A stretch of DNA of 53,546 nucleotides. Origin: Pirellula staleyi DSM 6068 (GTDB taxonomy: Bacteria; Planctomycetota; Planctomycetia; Pirellulales; Pirellulaceae). The stretch lies in assembly GCA_945875845.1 (NCBI GenBank), contig CAMCMB010000048.1, positions 1-53,546 on the forward strand, given 5' to 3'. The position numbers and the translations under genes are program-made. Positions within the stretch are counted from its first letter, which is position 1, and each line of letters opens with the position of its first letter. Under the pieces are notes generated by a model, which was not told the origin of the DNA, did not search any database, and was given only the letters and a program-made list of their open reading frames with translations. This document shows positions 15,929 to 27,400 of this stretch, one piece after another.

Positions 15929-17578
15929 ATGCGTTTCGAACCAACGAATGTACTTATGGGTAAGCCTTACGCACTCGCCTGTTTGCTGCTGGCGATTTCC
16001 TTCACACCCTCCAGCCGAGCGCAGGTTGAATCGCGAGATGTGGTCATTTACGGTTCGACTCCAGCAGGTATCGTTGCTGCCATTCAGTTGCGTGAACTCG
16101 GGCACAATGTTTTGCTGTTGGAACCAAGCGAACACGTCGGAGGCATGACGACGGGCGGATTAGGGGCCACGGACATAGGAAACAAACAGGTCATCGGAGG
16201 CATGGCTCGCGAGTTCTATCGAAGGGTCCTACGTTACTATGAGTCTGAATCGGCATGGCGATTCCAGAAACGTGACGATTACAAAGGCGCTCATCAAAAA
16301 CCCGGTGAGACTAGCCAATGGACGTTTGAACCGCGGGCTGCTGCTAGTATTTATCGCAACTGGATCGAGACGAGCAAAGTCGAACTGCGTTTAAACACTC
16401 CCCTCGACCGAAGCAGGTCGGTCGACAAGCCTTCGCAACGAATCGTAAAGATTCCGCTGATGGATGGTAAGTGGATCGCTGCTGATTTCTTTATCGATGC
16501 GTCCTATGAGGGAGACTTGATGGCGATGGCCGCGGTCAGCTACACGATTGGTCGTGAAGCAAACGCCATGTACTCCGAAACACTCAATGGGGTTCAGTTT
16601 GCCCAATCCAAAAAGCACCAATTTATGCCTTCGGTCTCACCCTATCGAACAGCGACCGACCCTAAAAGTGGACTTTTGCCAGGCATCAGCAGCGAGCCCC
16701 AGAAGCCGGACGGTTCGATGGATTCCCATGTGCAAGCGTATTGCTTGCGGATGACTCTGACCGATTCTCCCGAGAACCGAATCCCCTTTGAAAAACCAGA
16801 GGGCTATCGCGAAGAAGACTATGAGCTGTTGTTCCGCAATTTTGAAGCGGGTTTAAAGCAAGTTCCGTGGCACAGCATAGGCATGCCAAATCGCAAGACA
16901 GACACGAACAACAACACCGGCTTTTCAACCGATTTCATCGGCATGAGTGACCGCTGGCCGGAAGCCGACGACGCCGAGCGTAAAGATCTCTATCAACAAC
17001 ACTTGCGTTATCAGCAAGGGCTCTGCTGGACACTCGCCAATCACCAGCGCGTACCGACAGCCATACGTGCAGAGGCTGCGAAATGGGGACTAAGCCGGGA
17101 CGAATTTATGCAACACGGAGGATGGTCGCCGCAACTGTACGTTCGCGAGGCGCGTCGAATGATCGGTGCTGCAGTCATGAACGAACAGCATTGTCGCGGA
17201 ACACTTCGCGTGGATGACAGCGTTGGTATGGCGGCTTACACCATGGATTCCCACAACGTACAACGCATTGTCGGTGCTGATGGATTTGTTCAAAATGAAG
17301 GAGATGTTCAAGTAGGCGGATTCCCCCCTTTCTCCATTAGTTACCGAAGTATAATTCCAAAACGCGAGCAATGTACGAACCTCGTCGTGCCGGTCTGCCT
17401 ATCGGCCTCACATATTGCGTATGGCTCCATTCGTATGGAACCGGTTTTCATGGTGCTTGGGCAAAGCGCGGCGGATGCTGTTCACCTGGCTATCAAGAAC
17501 CAACAGGCGATTCAGGACGTTCGTTATGATGAGCTAAAGACATTATTGGATTCGCAAGGGCAAGTGCTAAGTTACTAG
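15929..17578 (+). CDS. secreted FAD-dependent oxidoreductase (FAD_oxidored family)
   Basis: 549 residues. The ATG at 15929 has GGGA about 11 bp upstream; an ATG at 15956 would begin the signal peptide directly (MGKPYALACLLLAISF, cleavage near SSRAQ). The FAD-binding loop is the variant VVIYGSTPAGIVAA (Gly42, Pro45, Gly47), with an acidic residue at the end of the second strand (LLLEPSEHVGGM). Later motifs are DASYEGDLMAMA, and near the C-terminus RMEPVFMVLGQSAADA. This is the PF12831-type family, often annotated in planctomycetes as FAD-dependent oxidoreductase or xanthan lyase. The substrate is unknown; a glycan-related role is only a guess from export. It converges on the CRTAC1 gene at 17680-19365. 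Confidence 0.85.
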   Translation: MRFEPTNVLMGKPYALACLLLAISFTPSSRAQVESRDVVIYGSTPAGIVAAIQLRELGHNVLLLEPSEHVGGMTTGGLGATDIGNKQVIGGMAREFYRRVLRYYESESAWRFQKRDDYKGAHQKPGETSQWTFEPRAAASIYRNWIETSKVELRLNTPLDRSRSVDKPSQRIVKIPLMDGKWIAADFFIDASYEGDLMAMAAVSYTIGREANAMYSETLNGVQFAQSKKHQFMPSVSPYRTATDPKSGLLPGISSEPQKPDGSMDSHVQAYCLRMTLTDSPENRIPFEKPEGYREEDYELLFRNFEAGLKQVPWHSIGMPNRKTDTNNNTGFSTDFIGMSDRWPEADDAERKDLYQQHLRYQQGLCWTLANHQRVPTAIRAEAAKWGLSRDEFMQHGGWSPQLYVREARRMIGAAVMNEQHCRGTLRVDDSVGMAAYTMDSHNVQRIVGADGFVQNEGDVQVGGFPPFSISYRSIIPKREQCTNLVVPVCLSASHIAYGSIRMEPVFMVLGQSAADAVHLAIKNQQAIQDVRYDELKTLLDSQGQVLSY

Positions 17579-17604
17579 GCTTTGAAGTGATCTTCCTCGC
17601 CTTT

Positions 17605-17660
17605 CGCTCCGCGACATGCCGCCGTCGTGATTGCTTCGACGCGGAGCGTCGCACAACGAA
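17605..17660. terminator. palindromic repeat family I, copy 1, between convergent genes
   Basis: Contains ctccgcga ... cgtcgtgatt and cgacgcggagcgtcg, and shares cgtcgtgatt and gcggagcgtcg with 46410-46449. It occupies the 100-bp gap between convergent stop codons at 17578 and 17680, so it may end transcription from both sides. No T-run follows clearly, so terminator function is inference. Confidence 0.5.
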
Positions 17661-17679
17661 GAGGGAATAACCGATCACC

Positions 17680-19365
17680 TCACAGACCTTTGCCTTGCAC
17701 TAAGATCACCGTCCCCTTGCTGGCGTGCGACGCGAACGACTCGACTCTACCTCCAGGCCAGGTGACTTCGATTTCATCCACAGAGGCGGCAGTGCCTAAT
17801 CCGAAATGGAGAACCGTGCCATAATGACTCTGGTAACCGCGCCCTGCATGAACCATGGCAAACTGTTTCTGGCCTCCCGCCAAAATTTGAACTTTCGCGC
17901 CAACTGCATCCCGATTGACCAGCGTACCAACCAGCCGAATATCGATCCAGGATCCAGTAGATGGAGAACGATTCTCGAGAAACGTTGGCTTGGCGTTCGC
18001 ATTCAGGATGACACAGTCGATATCGCCGTCATGGTCTAGGTCACCAAACGCAGCACCGCGACTACTTTCCGCGACTTCCAGCCCCGGACCCGAAGATGTG
18101 GAAACGTCGCTAAATCGCCCGCGACCATCGTTTGCCATCAAGGTGTTCGCAACGCGATAGCCGCTTCGATCATCAATGCTCTTAACGTTTTTTAAGAAAT
18201 GACCATTCGCGAAAAAGACATCGAGATTCCGATCGTTGTCGAAATCCACCAGACCGACACCCCAGTTTGTGTGAGCGAAAACTTCTCGACCCACTCGCGT
18301 GCGACGGCTAACGTCTTCGAACAAGCCATTCCCTAGGTTCCGATAAAGCACAGGCAACTGCTGTGAGTAATTGGTAATGAGCAGGTCTGTCTGGCCATCG
18401 TTGTCGTAGTCCCCCGCTTCAACCCCCATGCTTCCGTTTGCATTTCCGTTGACATCGAACGCCAAGCCCGCCAGCAGCGCTCGATCCTCAAACTTCCCAG
18501 TGCCATCATTCACAAAGAACTGGTTGAGATCAGCGTCGCTGCAAACGAAAATGTCGGCATCGTGATCTCCATCCAAGTCGCCGCAAACAACGCCCATACT
18601 TGGACCGGGAAATCGCGATATCCCAGAGGTTTCGCTCACATCGGAAAAAGTGCCATCGCCAAGACTACGATACAAAATATCAATGGAAGGTTTGAAATCT
18701 TTTGGACCTGGCGGATACGGAAAAGCCCTAGGAGCAGCCTCATTATACTTTTCAACGGAAAAGTCCACATATTGGCTTGCAAACAAGTCTAGACAACCAT
18801 CGTTGTCGATATCCAAAAAGGCGATCCCAGCTCCAAAGCATGTGGTGCTTTTGGATTCGCTTGCTTCCAGGTAGACCCGTTCAAAGGTCCCGTCTCCATT
18901 GTTGAGGTAAAGTTCGGTGGCCCCAAAGTTACTAGTTGCTAAATCCTGGTCGCCATCGTTATCGATATCTGCCGCTACGACACCCAACGCAAACCCGCCA
19001 CTTCGAACACCAGCAGCATCCGTCACGTCGACAAAGCTGCCATTCCCTCGGTTCCGATAGAGCGTATTTCCGCATGGTTGATGTCTTTGCATTGGCTGTT
19101 TTAGGTTTGGAAAAAGCCCGCATCCGCCAAGAAAATACACATCCGTCCACCCATCTCCATCGTAGTCGAAAAGCGCTAACCCCGTCACCATCAAGGCTGG
19201 GAGGTATGGCTCTTTGGTACCTCCGTCGAAATGGGTAACCGTCAATCCCGCTGGAGCGGCACTATCCACGAAATGAAAAGGAGACTGAGCTCCAAGCTCG
19301 GTAGAATGAATCCCGGCAGTCAAAATCAAGCCGAACAACCACAATAACAACATTCTGAGTTTCAT
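17680..19365 (-). CDS. secreted CRTAC1-family protein (FG-GAP/VCBS repeats plus ASPIC/UnbV domain)
   Basis: 561 residues with a signal peptide (MLLLWLFGLILTAGIHS). The body (about 45-470) is a seven-bladed-propeller-type set of calcium-binding loops: DYDGDGWTDVYF, DIDNDGDQDL, DIDNDGCLDLF, DLDGDHDADIF, DYDNDGQTDLL, DFDNDRNLDVFF and DLDHDGDIDCV. The last roughly 80 residues are an ASPIC/UnbV module (VGAKVQILAG, HAGRGYQSHYG, VTWPGGRVESF). Such proteins are extracellular, calcium-stabilised and abundant in planctomycetes; their function is mostly unknown, with binding or adhesion suspected. It is divergent from a paralogue at 19637-21328; the 271-bp gap between them must hold both promoters. Confidence 0.93.
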   Translation of the reverse strand: MKLRMLLLWLFGLILTAGIHSTELGAQSPFHFVDSAAPAGLTVTHFDGGTKEPYLPALMVTGLALFDYDGDGWTDVYFLGGCGLFPNLKQPMQRHQPCGNTLYRNRGNGSFVDVTDAAGVRSGGFALGVVAADIDNDGDQDLATSNFGATELYLNNGDGTFERVYLEASESKSTTCFGAGIAFLDIDNDGCLDLFASQYVDFSVEKYNEAAPRAFPYPPGPKDFKPSIDILYRSLGDGTFSDVSETSGISRFPGPSMGVVCGDLDGDHDADIFVCSDADLNQFFVNDGTGKFEDRALLAGLAFDVNGNANGSMGVEAGDYDNDGQTDLLITNYSQQLPVLYRNLGNGLFEDVSRRTRVGREVFAHTNWGVGLVDFDNDRNLDVFFANGHFLKNVKSIDDRSGYRVANTLMANDGRGRFSDVSTSSGPGLEVAESSRGAAFGDLDHDGDIDCVILNANAKPTFLENRSPSTGSWIDIRLVGTLVNRDAVGAKVQILAGGQKQFAMVHAGRGYQSHYGTVLHFGLGTAASVDEIEVTWPGGRVESFASHASKGTVILVQGKGL

Positions 19366-19636
19366 AGATCGGTTTCAGCTAGGTGCCTTGGCTCTTCTAC
19401 GGGTGCACAAATGCAAATTGCGACGACTGCCACCGCGTGGTTATTCTAACACGATTGATACGGATTGTAGTCATTCTCTGAATTTCCGAATCAAGCAAAT
19501 AGAAACGGACCATCCAAGTTGACTTGGTGGCTAGCCAACGGCCGAATACGATAGACATGGTGAGCAGCGTTCGATCCATATCGCCCCCAACGACCTACAT
19601 TCAACACAATTCAAATTTTGATCGGGAGACTTCATC

Positions 19637-21328
19637 ATGCGATGGTCCGTCAGGCGTTGGCTGAAAAAAATCGTTATGAAGTTGGGTGTATTCGTGCTTT
19701 GCATTTGGATCCCGACTCCCATGGTGAGTGGCCAAACGAAATTCGGAGCGACGATTGCCGATGTTTCGGCCGCTGCATGCGGAATTGATTACAACCATAC
19801 CGACGGTCGCAGCGGCAAGCGATACATGGTCGAAACGGTCGTTGGATCCTTGGCACTATTTGACTACGACAACGATGGTCTGATCGACATCTATTTCGTG
19901 GATGGGGCAGCCCTGCCCGGCTCAAATCTTGACCATGTTCCGACCAATCGACTCTATCGAAACCTCGGAAACTGGCGGTTCGTGGATGTCACCCAACAAA
20001 GTGGGCTCGGCGACACAGGTTACGGAATGGGCGTCGTCGTCGGGGATTACGACCAAGATGGCGATGCCGACGTCTTTGTCAGCAACTTTGGGCACAGCGC
20101 ATTCTACGTCAATCAGGGTGATGGGACATTTTTAGAACAAGCGAAGACTTGTGGGATATCGGGACCGATGCGCGTCGGAGCAGGAAACAGCTTTTTTGAT
20201 ATGGACAATGACGGCGATCTCGATCTCTATTGCGCGAGTTATGTTCATTTTCAATTCGATGAACACAAGGTGCGCATCATCAACGGCTACGAGTTTCATT
20301 CAGGACCCATCGACTACCGACCTGCAGCCGATTTTTTATACCGAAACGAGGGTGATGGCAAATTCACGGATGTATCCGAATGGTCTGGTGTCAACAAGCA
20401 AGTCGCACCCGGAATGGGAGTGCTCGCAGCGGACTTTGACGACGACAACGACACGGACCTTTTCGTTGCAAATGATCAACAGTCGAACTTCCTGTTGACC
20501 AATGATGGTACAGGCCGCTTTCAGTTCGATGAATTGCTGGCGGGTGTAGCCTTTGACCGTACAGGAAAGGCGAACGGAAACATGGGCGTCGAGTATGCCG
20601 ACTTGGACGGTGACTTGCAACTCGACCTAATTACAACAACGTACCAAGACGAAATGCCCGTTTACTATCGACGCAACCAACCAGGCCTTTTCATCGATGC
20701 AACGAACCTTGCTCGACTCGATACGGCATTGACCGCGCATGTCACCTGGGGAGTTGGAGCCGTGGATTTCGACAATGATGGAGACCGCGACCTATACATC
20801 GCATGCGGGCACTTCCTCGACAACATTCGGTTTATTGACGATCGAACCAGTGTCAACGTCGCCAACTATCTGTTAGTCAACGACGGCAAAGGTCGATTTC
20901 GCAACGCATCCAAGGAAGCGGGAAGCGCTTTGCAGGTGGTCGCAAGCAGTCGAGGCGCCGGATTCGATGATCTCGACAATGACGGTGACGTCGATTTTGT
21001 AGTCGTCAATACAAACGCTGCACCCAGCTTAGGTCGTACGGATTCCAACACCGGCAACGATCGGCTTTCCCTTAGACTCATCGGAACGACAGGGAATCGA
21101 GACGCGGTTGGAAGCACCGTGTGGGTAACCACTGTGTCTGGTAAGAAGCAAGTGCAGGCGACAGTCGCAGGTAGAGGTTATGAAAGCCATTACGGAAGTC
21201 GCCTTTATTTTGGAAGCGGAGACGACAAGATGGCAACGATTGAAGTGAAGTGGCCGAGCGGACGGGTTGAGACATTCACTCGACTTGGTGATTCGATGGT
21301 TCTGATCGAAGGCCGAAGTTCTCGGTGA
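19637..21328 (+). CDS. secreted CRTAC1-family protein, paralogue of the divergent neighbour
   Basis: 563 residues from the ATG at 19637 with CGGGAG upstream. The signal peptide ends near MVSGQ. Calcium-loop repeats include DYDNDGLIDIYF, DYDQDGDADVFV, DMDNDGDLDLYC, DFDDDNDTDLFV, DLDGDLQLDLI, DFDNDGDRDLYI and DLDNDGDVDFVV. The ASPIC/UnbV end has VGSTVWVTTVSGKKQ, VAGRGYESHYGS and VKWPSGRVETF. Block order and loop spacing match the neighbour at 17680-19365, pointing to an old duplication with inversion. The stop codon (21326-21328) falls inside the first unit of a 20-bp tandem repeat. Confidence 0.93.
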   Translation: MRWSVRRWLKKIVMKLGVFVLCIWIPTPMVSGQTKFGATIADVSAAACGIDYNHTDGRSGKRYMVETVVGSLALFDYDNDGLIDIYFVDGAALPGSNLDHVPTNRLYRNLGNWRFVDVTQQSGLGDTGYGMGVVVGDYDQDGDADVFVSNFGHSAFYVNQGDGTFLEQAKTCGISGPMRVGAGNSFFDMDNDGDLDLYCASYVHFQFDEHKVRIINGYEFHSGPIDYRPAADFLYRNEGDGKFTDVSEWSGVNKQVAPGMGVLAADFDDDNDTDLFVANDQQSNFLLTNDGTGRFQFDELLAGVAFDRTGKANGNMGVEYADLDGDLQLDLITTTYQDEMPVYYRRNQPGLFIDATNLARLDTALTAHVTWGVGAVDFDNDGDRDLYIACGHFLDNIRFIDDRTSVNVANYLLVNDGKGRFRNASKEAGSALQVVASSRGAGFDDLDNDGDVDFVVVNTNAAPSLGRTDSNTGNDRLSLRLIGTTGNRDAVGSTVWVTTVSGKKQVQATVAGRGYESHYGSRLYFGSGDDKMATIEVKWPSGRVETFTRLGDSMVLIEGRSSR

Positions 21329-21400
21329 ACACAGGCGCAGCACGGTGAACACAGGGGCAGCACGGTGAACACGGGTGCAGCACGGTGAACACAGGGGCAG
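21321..21400. repeat. tandem repeat, 4 x 20 bp, overlapping a stop codon
   Basis: Four units of about 20 bp (21321-21340, 21341-21360, 21361-21380, 21381-21400) with consensus cacggtgaacacaggggcag. Units 2 and 4 are identical; 1 and 3 differ at two or three positions. The stop codon of the upstream gene is the tga of unit 1. The repeat fills most of the gap to the convergent giant gene ending at 21463. Confidence 0.9.
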
Positions 21401-21462
21401 AGCCCTAACTTGCAAGCCTCGGGCGCAGTGATTTCTTTGCTTATTAGCCCCTGCGTTACTTG

Positions 21463-24400
21463 TTAGCGTTTGGGCGGTTCGGTTTCCCTCACGATTGTGC
21501 CGTGCTCGGGATGCAAAATGAGCAACGACAAACGTTGGGTTGACTCCAGTGCGTTCGTGCTCAGGCTCGTGTAGTCGAACTGCCCTCGCAAATCGGTGTA
21601 GCCATCTTTGTAGAACTTGGCTAAACCCGCTTGGTCTCGTGCGTAGACTTTGACGTAGGCTCCCTCTAGCGGCTGCAATCCTCGTTTGGTCAATACTTGC
21701 AATCGCCCCATATTGGGCGAGACGTTCACCACGAGCGAGTTGGCATACAAAACCAAATTGCGAATCAATCCGCCCCCGATGACCTCAATGACCAAGTTCC
21801 TGTTTTTGAGATTATCCGGGATATCAATGTCAACGCTCACAGTCGAGTTCGCATTCACAAGCTTTCGTTTTTCTTCCCTATTGGGCTCGATCGAATTGAG
21901 ACGCCCACCATCTTGCTGCGAGAACGGGTTGCGGCTAAACAACAACTCAACATCCATCAAATAGAAGTTGATTTCCACTTCGGCTAAATTGCGATACCGC
22001 ATCACGACCTTTTCGCCATCTTGGATCAGATCCAACACGGGCAAAACAGCGCTTTCGTTTACGTTTTGTTGCTCTCGTCCACCAGACAAGATCCGGTTCG
22101 AGGCATTGGTTTTCCAATCTTCTCTCAAAGCGATGTCGGCGGTTTTGCCGGCTTGAAGTGCTTTCCGTTCGGCAACGTGGGCACGCACTTGACCAAACCA
22201 ATCGCGCCAACGGGGATTGGGATAACTAGCGTACTTTTGCGAACGGAGATCGGCGTCCTCAAATTTGCCTTGGAGCATATCCAAATACGCCGCAAAGTAA
22301 TCGTATTGCAACTTGCTTTCCAATGATGCAAGATCCGTCTTGGCGAAATGAGCGATGGCTTCCTCCAAGCGATTTTGAAGCAGCATGTAGTAGACCAAGC
22401 ACAGTCGCTGCTCCGCTTCAATTTCTTTTTGGTGGGCGAGATAGCCCATCAACTGCTCGTATTGGACTGCCAAACCATCATTGAGAATGACTCGCTTCGC
22501 CCCAAGTTGATGAGTTCGAGCAACCACGAGTGGACGAAAATCCAAGTGCTCAAAGGCAAGTCGATCGATCGGTTCGACCTGCATGATGTCTGCATTGAGT
22601 AGGATTCCCACACGAGCAACGACTGCTTCCGACTTTTCAAGGTATTCTCTCAACCTCAGTGCATCGTCGTGTTTCAATGCGTAAGCCCAAAGGGTCGCAT
22701 TGAAAATTCCATAGTTCGTGAGTCGAGCTAAACACGCATCGAAGAAGTTGCGATTGGCCATTCGCCAAGCGATCGAATCCAAATCGATCTTGAACAGGTT
22801 GGCGGTTTCAAGGTGCTTCAACACTTGTTCGTCCGAACCCCAGGCAGAGATGTAGGCCCAAGACGATTCGTCCACCGAATCCGGCACGTCCAGTACCTTA
22901 AGGGTAGTCGATGGTGCGGCGATGACCGACTTGCCATCGATCGTGATTTGAGCTCCGTAATGTTGGAAGCTTCCTGCGTCTGGAAAATAGAACTTCGTAG
23001 TCAGTTCTTGGGTCGCGAACGGCGCAAGATCGATTTTTCGTCCGGCCACGGTTTTTGCATTCTCAAGGGCGATCGCACCTTGCGGAATTTGTTGCAAAAC
23101 GCTGACGCGGACCTGCGTTGCGCTCGGGTTGGTCAGAACCAAACGCAATCGATAGACGGTTCCTTGGATGAGCGATTTGTCTTGGACAGGTTTGGCGGTT
23201 TCGCTCGGATCCGTTGCCATGAAGATGTTTTGGCTGGCAAGAACCGTTGCGGGCTCGTTGCTTGGTTCGACACTTCGGATGCCTTGAACGAAGGCGATGG
23301 AGTTTTTGACTTTTGATACCACGATGTGCCCATTCTCAATGCCCATTTCCATCGGCTCGGACTGAATAGGTAGGTCGAGAACGGCTAACGCGAGAAGGGC
23401 TTCATGAATGTTGCTGGCGGCCATATCGATGCTCTCGGACAGGAATGCCGAATCGCCTGAATGATTTAGGTAGTCGAGCCAGAATTGATTGGGTCGAACG
23501 ACGTCCGCGTTCTGGTTTTGGATCGTTAGTCGGAAGTAGTTGCTTTCGGCCCACTTGCGAGTGCTCTCAAGCGATTCGTACAGGCGCCCTGATGCCATAC
23601 CTCCGCCTGCTCCACCTGCTGCTCGCCGAATGTCCGAGTAGGCTCTTCCCGCTTGTGCTTGCTTGGCTTTTTTAGGACTGTTCTCAGACTGTTCCATGAG
23701 CTTTTCAGCCTCGTAGAACCGATCCGATTTGTCCCTACTAAGTGTCTCTACCCCTAATTGAAAATCCAAGGAACTCTTTTCCTCTTCTTTGCGGTTCGCG
23801 GCGCCTCCTCGGGGAACTCGACCCATAAAATTTACAACACCATTGGTTTCAGCATCTTCAAGCATCGTACTCATGAGAGCCGTTGCAAACCGATTGGCTT
23901 GCGCGTTCGAATCGATCGGGGCCGAACGGACAAGATCTCCCATCCAACGTTTTGTGCTGCCCGACTGCCCTTCCAGTTTCTTCGCCAGCAGAATACGCTC
24001 AACCGCATTCAACTGAGCCAGCTTCCAAGGTTGGACGTACTTGGCAAGGTCTGCTCCGAGCACGTAATCGTCCATGAACTGCTTTTGCATTTTGTTGGCT
24101 AAGTAAGGCCGAACCACGCGTTCAAAGTAGGGCTTGTCATGCTCCATCAAGAATAAATTCAGCTCATGACAAGCCAGATCTGCATAGTGAACATCTTTTT
24201 GTTCGTCTTTGAGCGTCGACCAAATCGTCAGGCACTCGAATTTGACAAAGGCAGGTTGGTTCGGGAGGAAGGACTTGTAAAGTGCGAAGACATCCGCAAC
24301 CGAATTGTACAATTTGACTCGTGTCGAACTCGCATCCCCCAAATCATGTTTTTCAGCGCCAGTTAGTAATTTGACGCTTTGGACTTCAGTCAGTCGGTCG

Positions 24401-27400
24401 CTGGCCGCGAACGCATTTGCCAAACGTCGGTCGTTTCGTTCACGCGGTTGTTCCAGTGGTAAAGCGATCGTTCGAAACGTCGTGCCGCTTGGATGAACGA
24501 CCAAAACAGTTACGCTCGTCAGACCATTGAGAGCCTTCCGGTCGATTGAAATCAGCCCATTGTCATCGCATTTCCCATTGGTGAGCATCATGCTGCCACG
24601 CCTCAGAAACTCGTAGTCTGGCAAGCCGATTGACGCCATCCTGTTGTCCTCTCTGAGGGCGCGACCGCGATCGGCCATTGCGGGAGCGGGGGCGGCCATG
24701 GCTGCCATCGGATCGCCGACTGCCGCATCCTTGCTCGCATTTTGAGTGACGGAGAGTTCCCATGGGTTTAGAATCGCGCTGGGCTGAGGCAACAGACTGC
24801 CAAAGTATTTCGTTGCAAACTGGCGTTGCAGGACATACTGGTATTCCTCATCCAGCTTGAGTGAGTTGATATAAAAGCTCGGGATACGCAATCGAGACGC
24901 CGAGGAAAGCGACAACGCGGGTGCGGGCAGCGAGAGGCCGTGGCCGGTGATAGGCAGAAAGGCGTTTGCAACAACATGCACGCGCGTGAAACGATCCGGA
25001 TTGCCTATTTGAACTCGGATACGATCCGCTTCGATTTTTACGTCTTGAACGAATACGGGTCGTACGCGATTGGATTCCAAAATCTTTTCTTGGCCTACAA
25101 GTGTATCTGCTTGCGGGACGCCCTTTACGACGGAAATCTGCAAGAATCGCCCCGATGCATGATCCAGGAGTCGATAGGAACCTACGTCGAGTCCAACTAT
25201 TTTCAATAAACCTCTCTCGATCGTAACTTTGCCGGAATGTTCCGCGAAAACGATCCCACTGCGGTATTCCACTAGACTGTAGCGTCCCGGCGTTTTAACG
25301 GTCTGTTTCGCAGCAAGGACAACAGGCTCAATTCCGTCTGCGCTGGACATGGCAAGTTCAATGGTCTCCCCTTGCAATGCATGAATGGCACTTTGCCACG
25401 TCGGTGCCGCATTGGACAAAATGAATTCGCGCAGGTTGGTCGCATCGGAAGTCGCCTTAAATCGTTCAATGTTCGATAGTGGGCCAAGATCGACAATTCC
25501 CTTTTCATCGGTGGCCAAGCGAATACTCGTAGTGGTTCCCAATCCATAAAGCTTGAACTCCAATTGAACAGGAACACGAGCGGCTAGTTCGCCGTTACGA
25601 CCGCGAACCTCCAACAAGTAGCCTTGGTCCGTTTGAGTCAAATAGAAATCGCGAATGACAGCGGTTCTAGCAGAATCATTGACGGCAATCGTATGCGAAG
25701 CAGACACAGGCACGCGCGTATCATTGCTGAGCATCAGGACTTCGCCGCTCAAGGTAGCAACGATGGAGGCTAGCCGCTGCGGCACCAGAAAAACCTTGAC
25801 CAATTCGCTTGAGTCGGAAAGCTCGACATCGCGAAAGGTTTGCGTCGCGGAGATGCCATCCAAGTCGGTGGAGGTAACCGTTAGCGTTGGCCTCTCCAGT
25901 TGGGCTAGAGAAACAAGTTGCCCATTGCACAGTAGATTTGGCCGGATCACCACGGTCGCTTGGGCACCTGCCAACAGCGACTGCGGATCGATCAAGAAAC
26001 CTGATTGCAATGCATACGATTCGCTATGGTGAACAAAAGGTTGCACCGAAGCGATGGGACCATCGACGAGGATGAGCGAATCCGATTGCGAGGTTTTTCC
26101 GAAAGGGATAACAATGTTTCCGTCCGTTTCGGCTGCGAATTCGCGGGTACCGAAAATCGCTTTGGCGGTTGGAATATGTTTCCCGTCGCTATCGAACACT
26201 CGAAAGACGTCACCCGCATTGCTTCGGCGTTGGATCGCATGCAAATGGCCTTTGTGAATAAGTGTTCTACTGCGCAATCCACCTGCCAAAACATCGACGA
26301 CCCAGACTCCGCCGCCATTTAGCTCCGGCATTTCGAGCACTTCTCGATGTCGCCGGTCTGAGGGCTGGGAATAGCTGATTCGTTTTTCGAGGTTTGCGAC
26401 GAGCCCATCGAGATCGATGTTCGTCCCGATGGGTTGTTTCTGCTGCATCAGCACATTGCGAGCATTGATTCGATAGATCTTAACCAGCAGCTCAGAAGCG
26501 TTCTTGACGTCTAAAGTAAGGCGTACCGCATCGGCTGGGCGGTAGAGAACCGGGTTGGTGGGTGCGAAGTTAAGTTCGATTTTGGATTGCAGTTCGCGTT
26601 GCTCGTCGGGCGAGAGCTGAGCATAGTATGTTTTCGCATCTCCGATTCCGTAAAGGATCTTGGTGGATGCAAAGACGCGTCGCAAGAAGTCTCGGTCGAG
26701 GTATGGGGAGAACGCATCCACGGTTGCATCGCTTTGAAGAAAGTGCTCCAAATAGCGGCGAACGAGCGACGTATCATCACCGACAACCGGTAGCAATGCA
26801 TCTGCTTGGTAGTTGACACCCAAGTTGATTTGAGGCCGACCGGCTTGTTTGGCTGCATACTCGGGGTTCAAATGGGGGCGATTGCTTGGCAGCTCGAGGT
26901 ATCGAAGGAAGCGTTTGCGGTCCATGTTGCCACTGCGTTCGTCGAGTTGAAGACGATGAAACAACACCGCTGCCTTAAGACTGTTTTGCGACTCAGGGAG
27001 CGTTGTTACAAACTCCTCGAGCGCTTTCAGATGATCGAGCAAGATCGCAGGATCGGCGATGGATTGATCATCATTGGGGCGAATGCGTCGAAGCCTTGCT
27101 TGAACGAATGCATTGGACTCAAGTAAATTCGGGATGCCTTTTTGCAGTTCTAAGAGTTGGGCATGGGTCAACTGATTGTGGATCGGAGCCCAGCCGAAGC
27201 CTCGCGAATCTGGCATCTTGAGTTCGCGTAGGATGATGTCGACCAAGCTGGGAACATCGGAGCGATCGATGCGTTCAAGCCAACTTCGCAGATTCGTTTG
27301 TTCGTTCAAGAACGGAACAGCGAAGGGGAGTGCGATGTTTTCCATCGTACCTAGGTTGTTAGCATGCGAGCTCAAAATCGTTTGCCAGTCGATCCGTTTG

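Noticed and set aside
21321-21400. Possible CRISPR or origin iterons in the 20-bp tandem repeat
   Set aside because: Units are contiguous without spacers, overlap a stop codon, and no replication gene is near.
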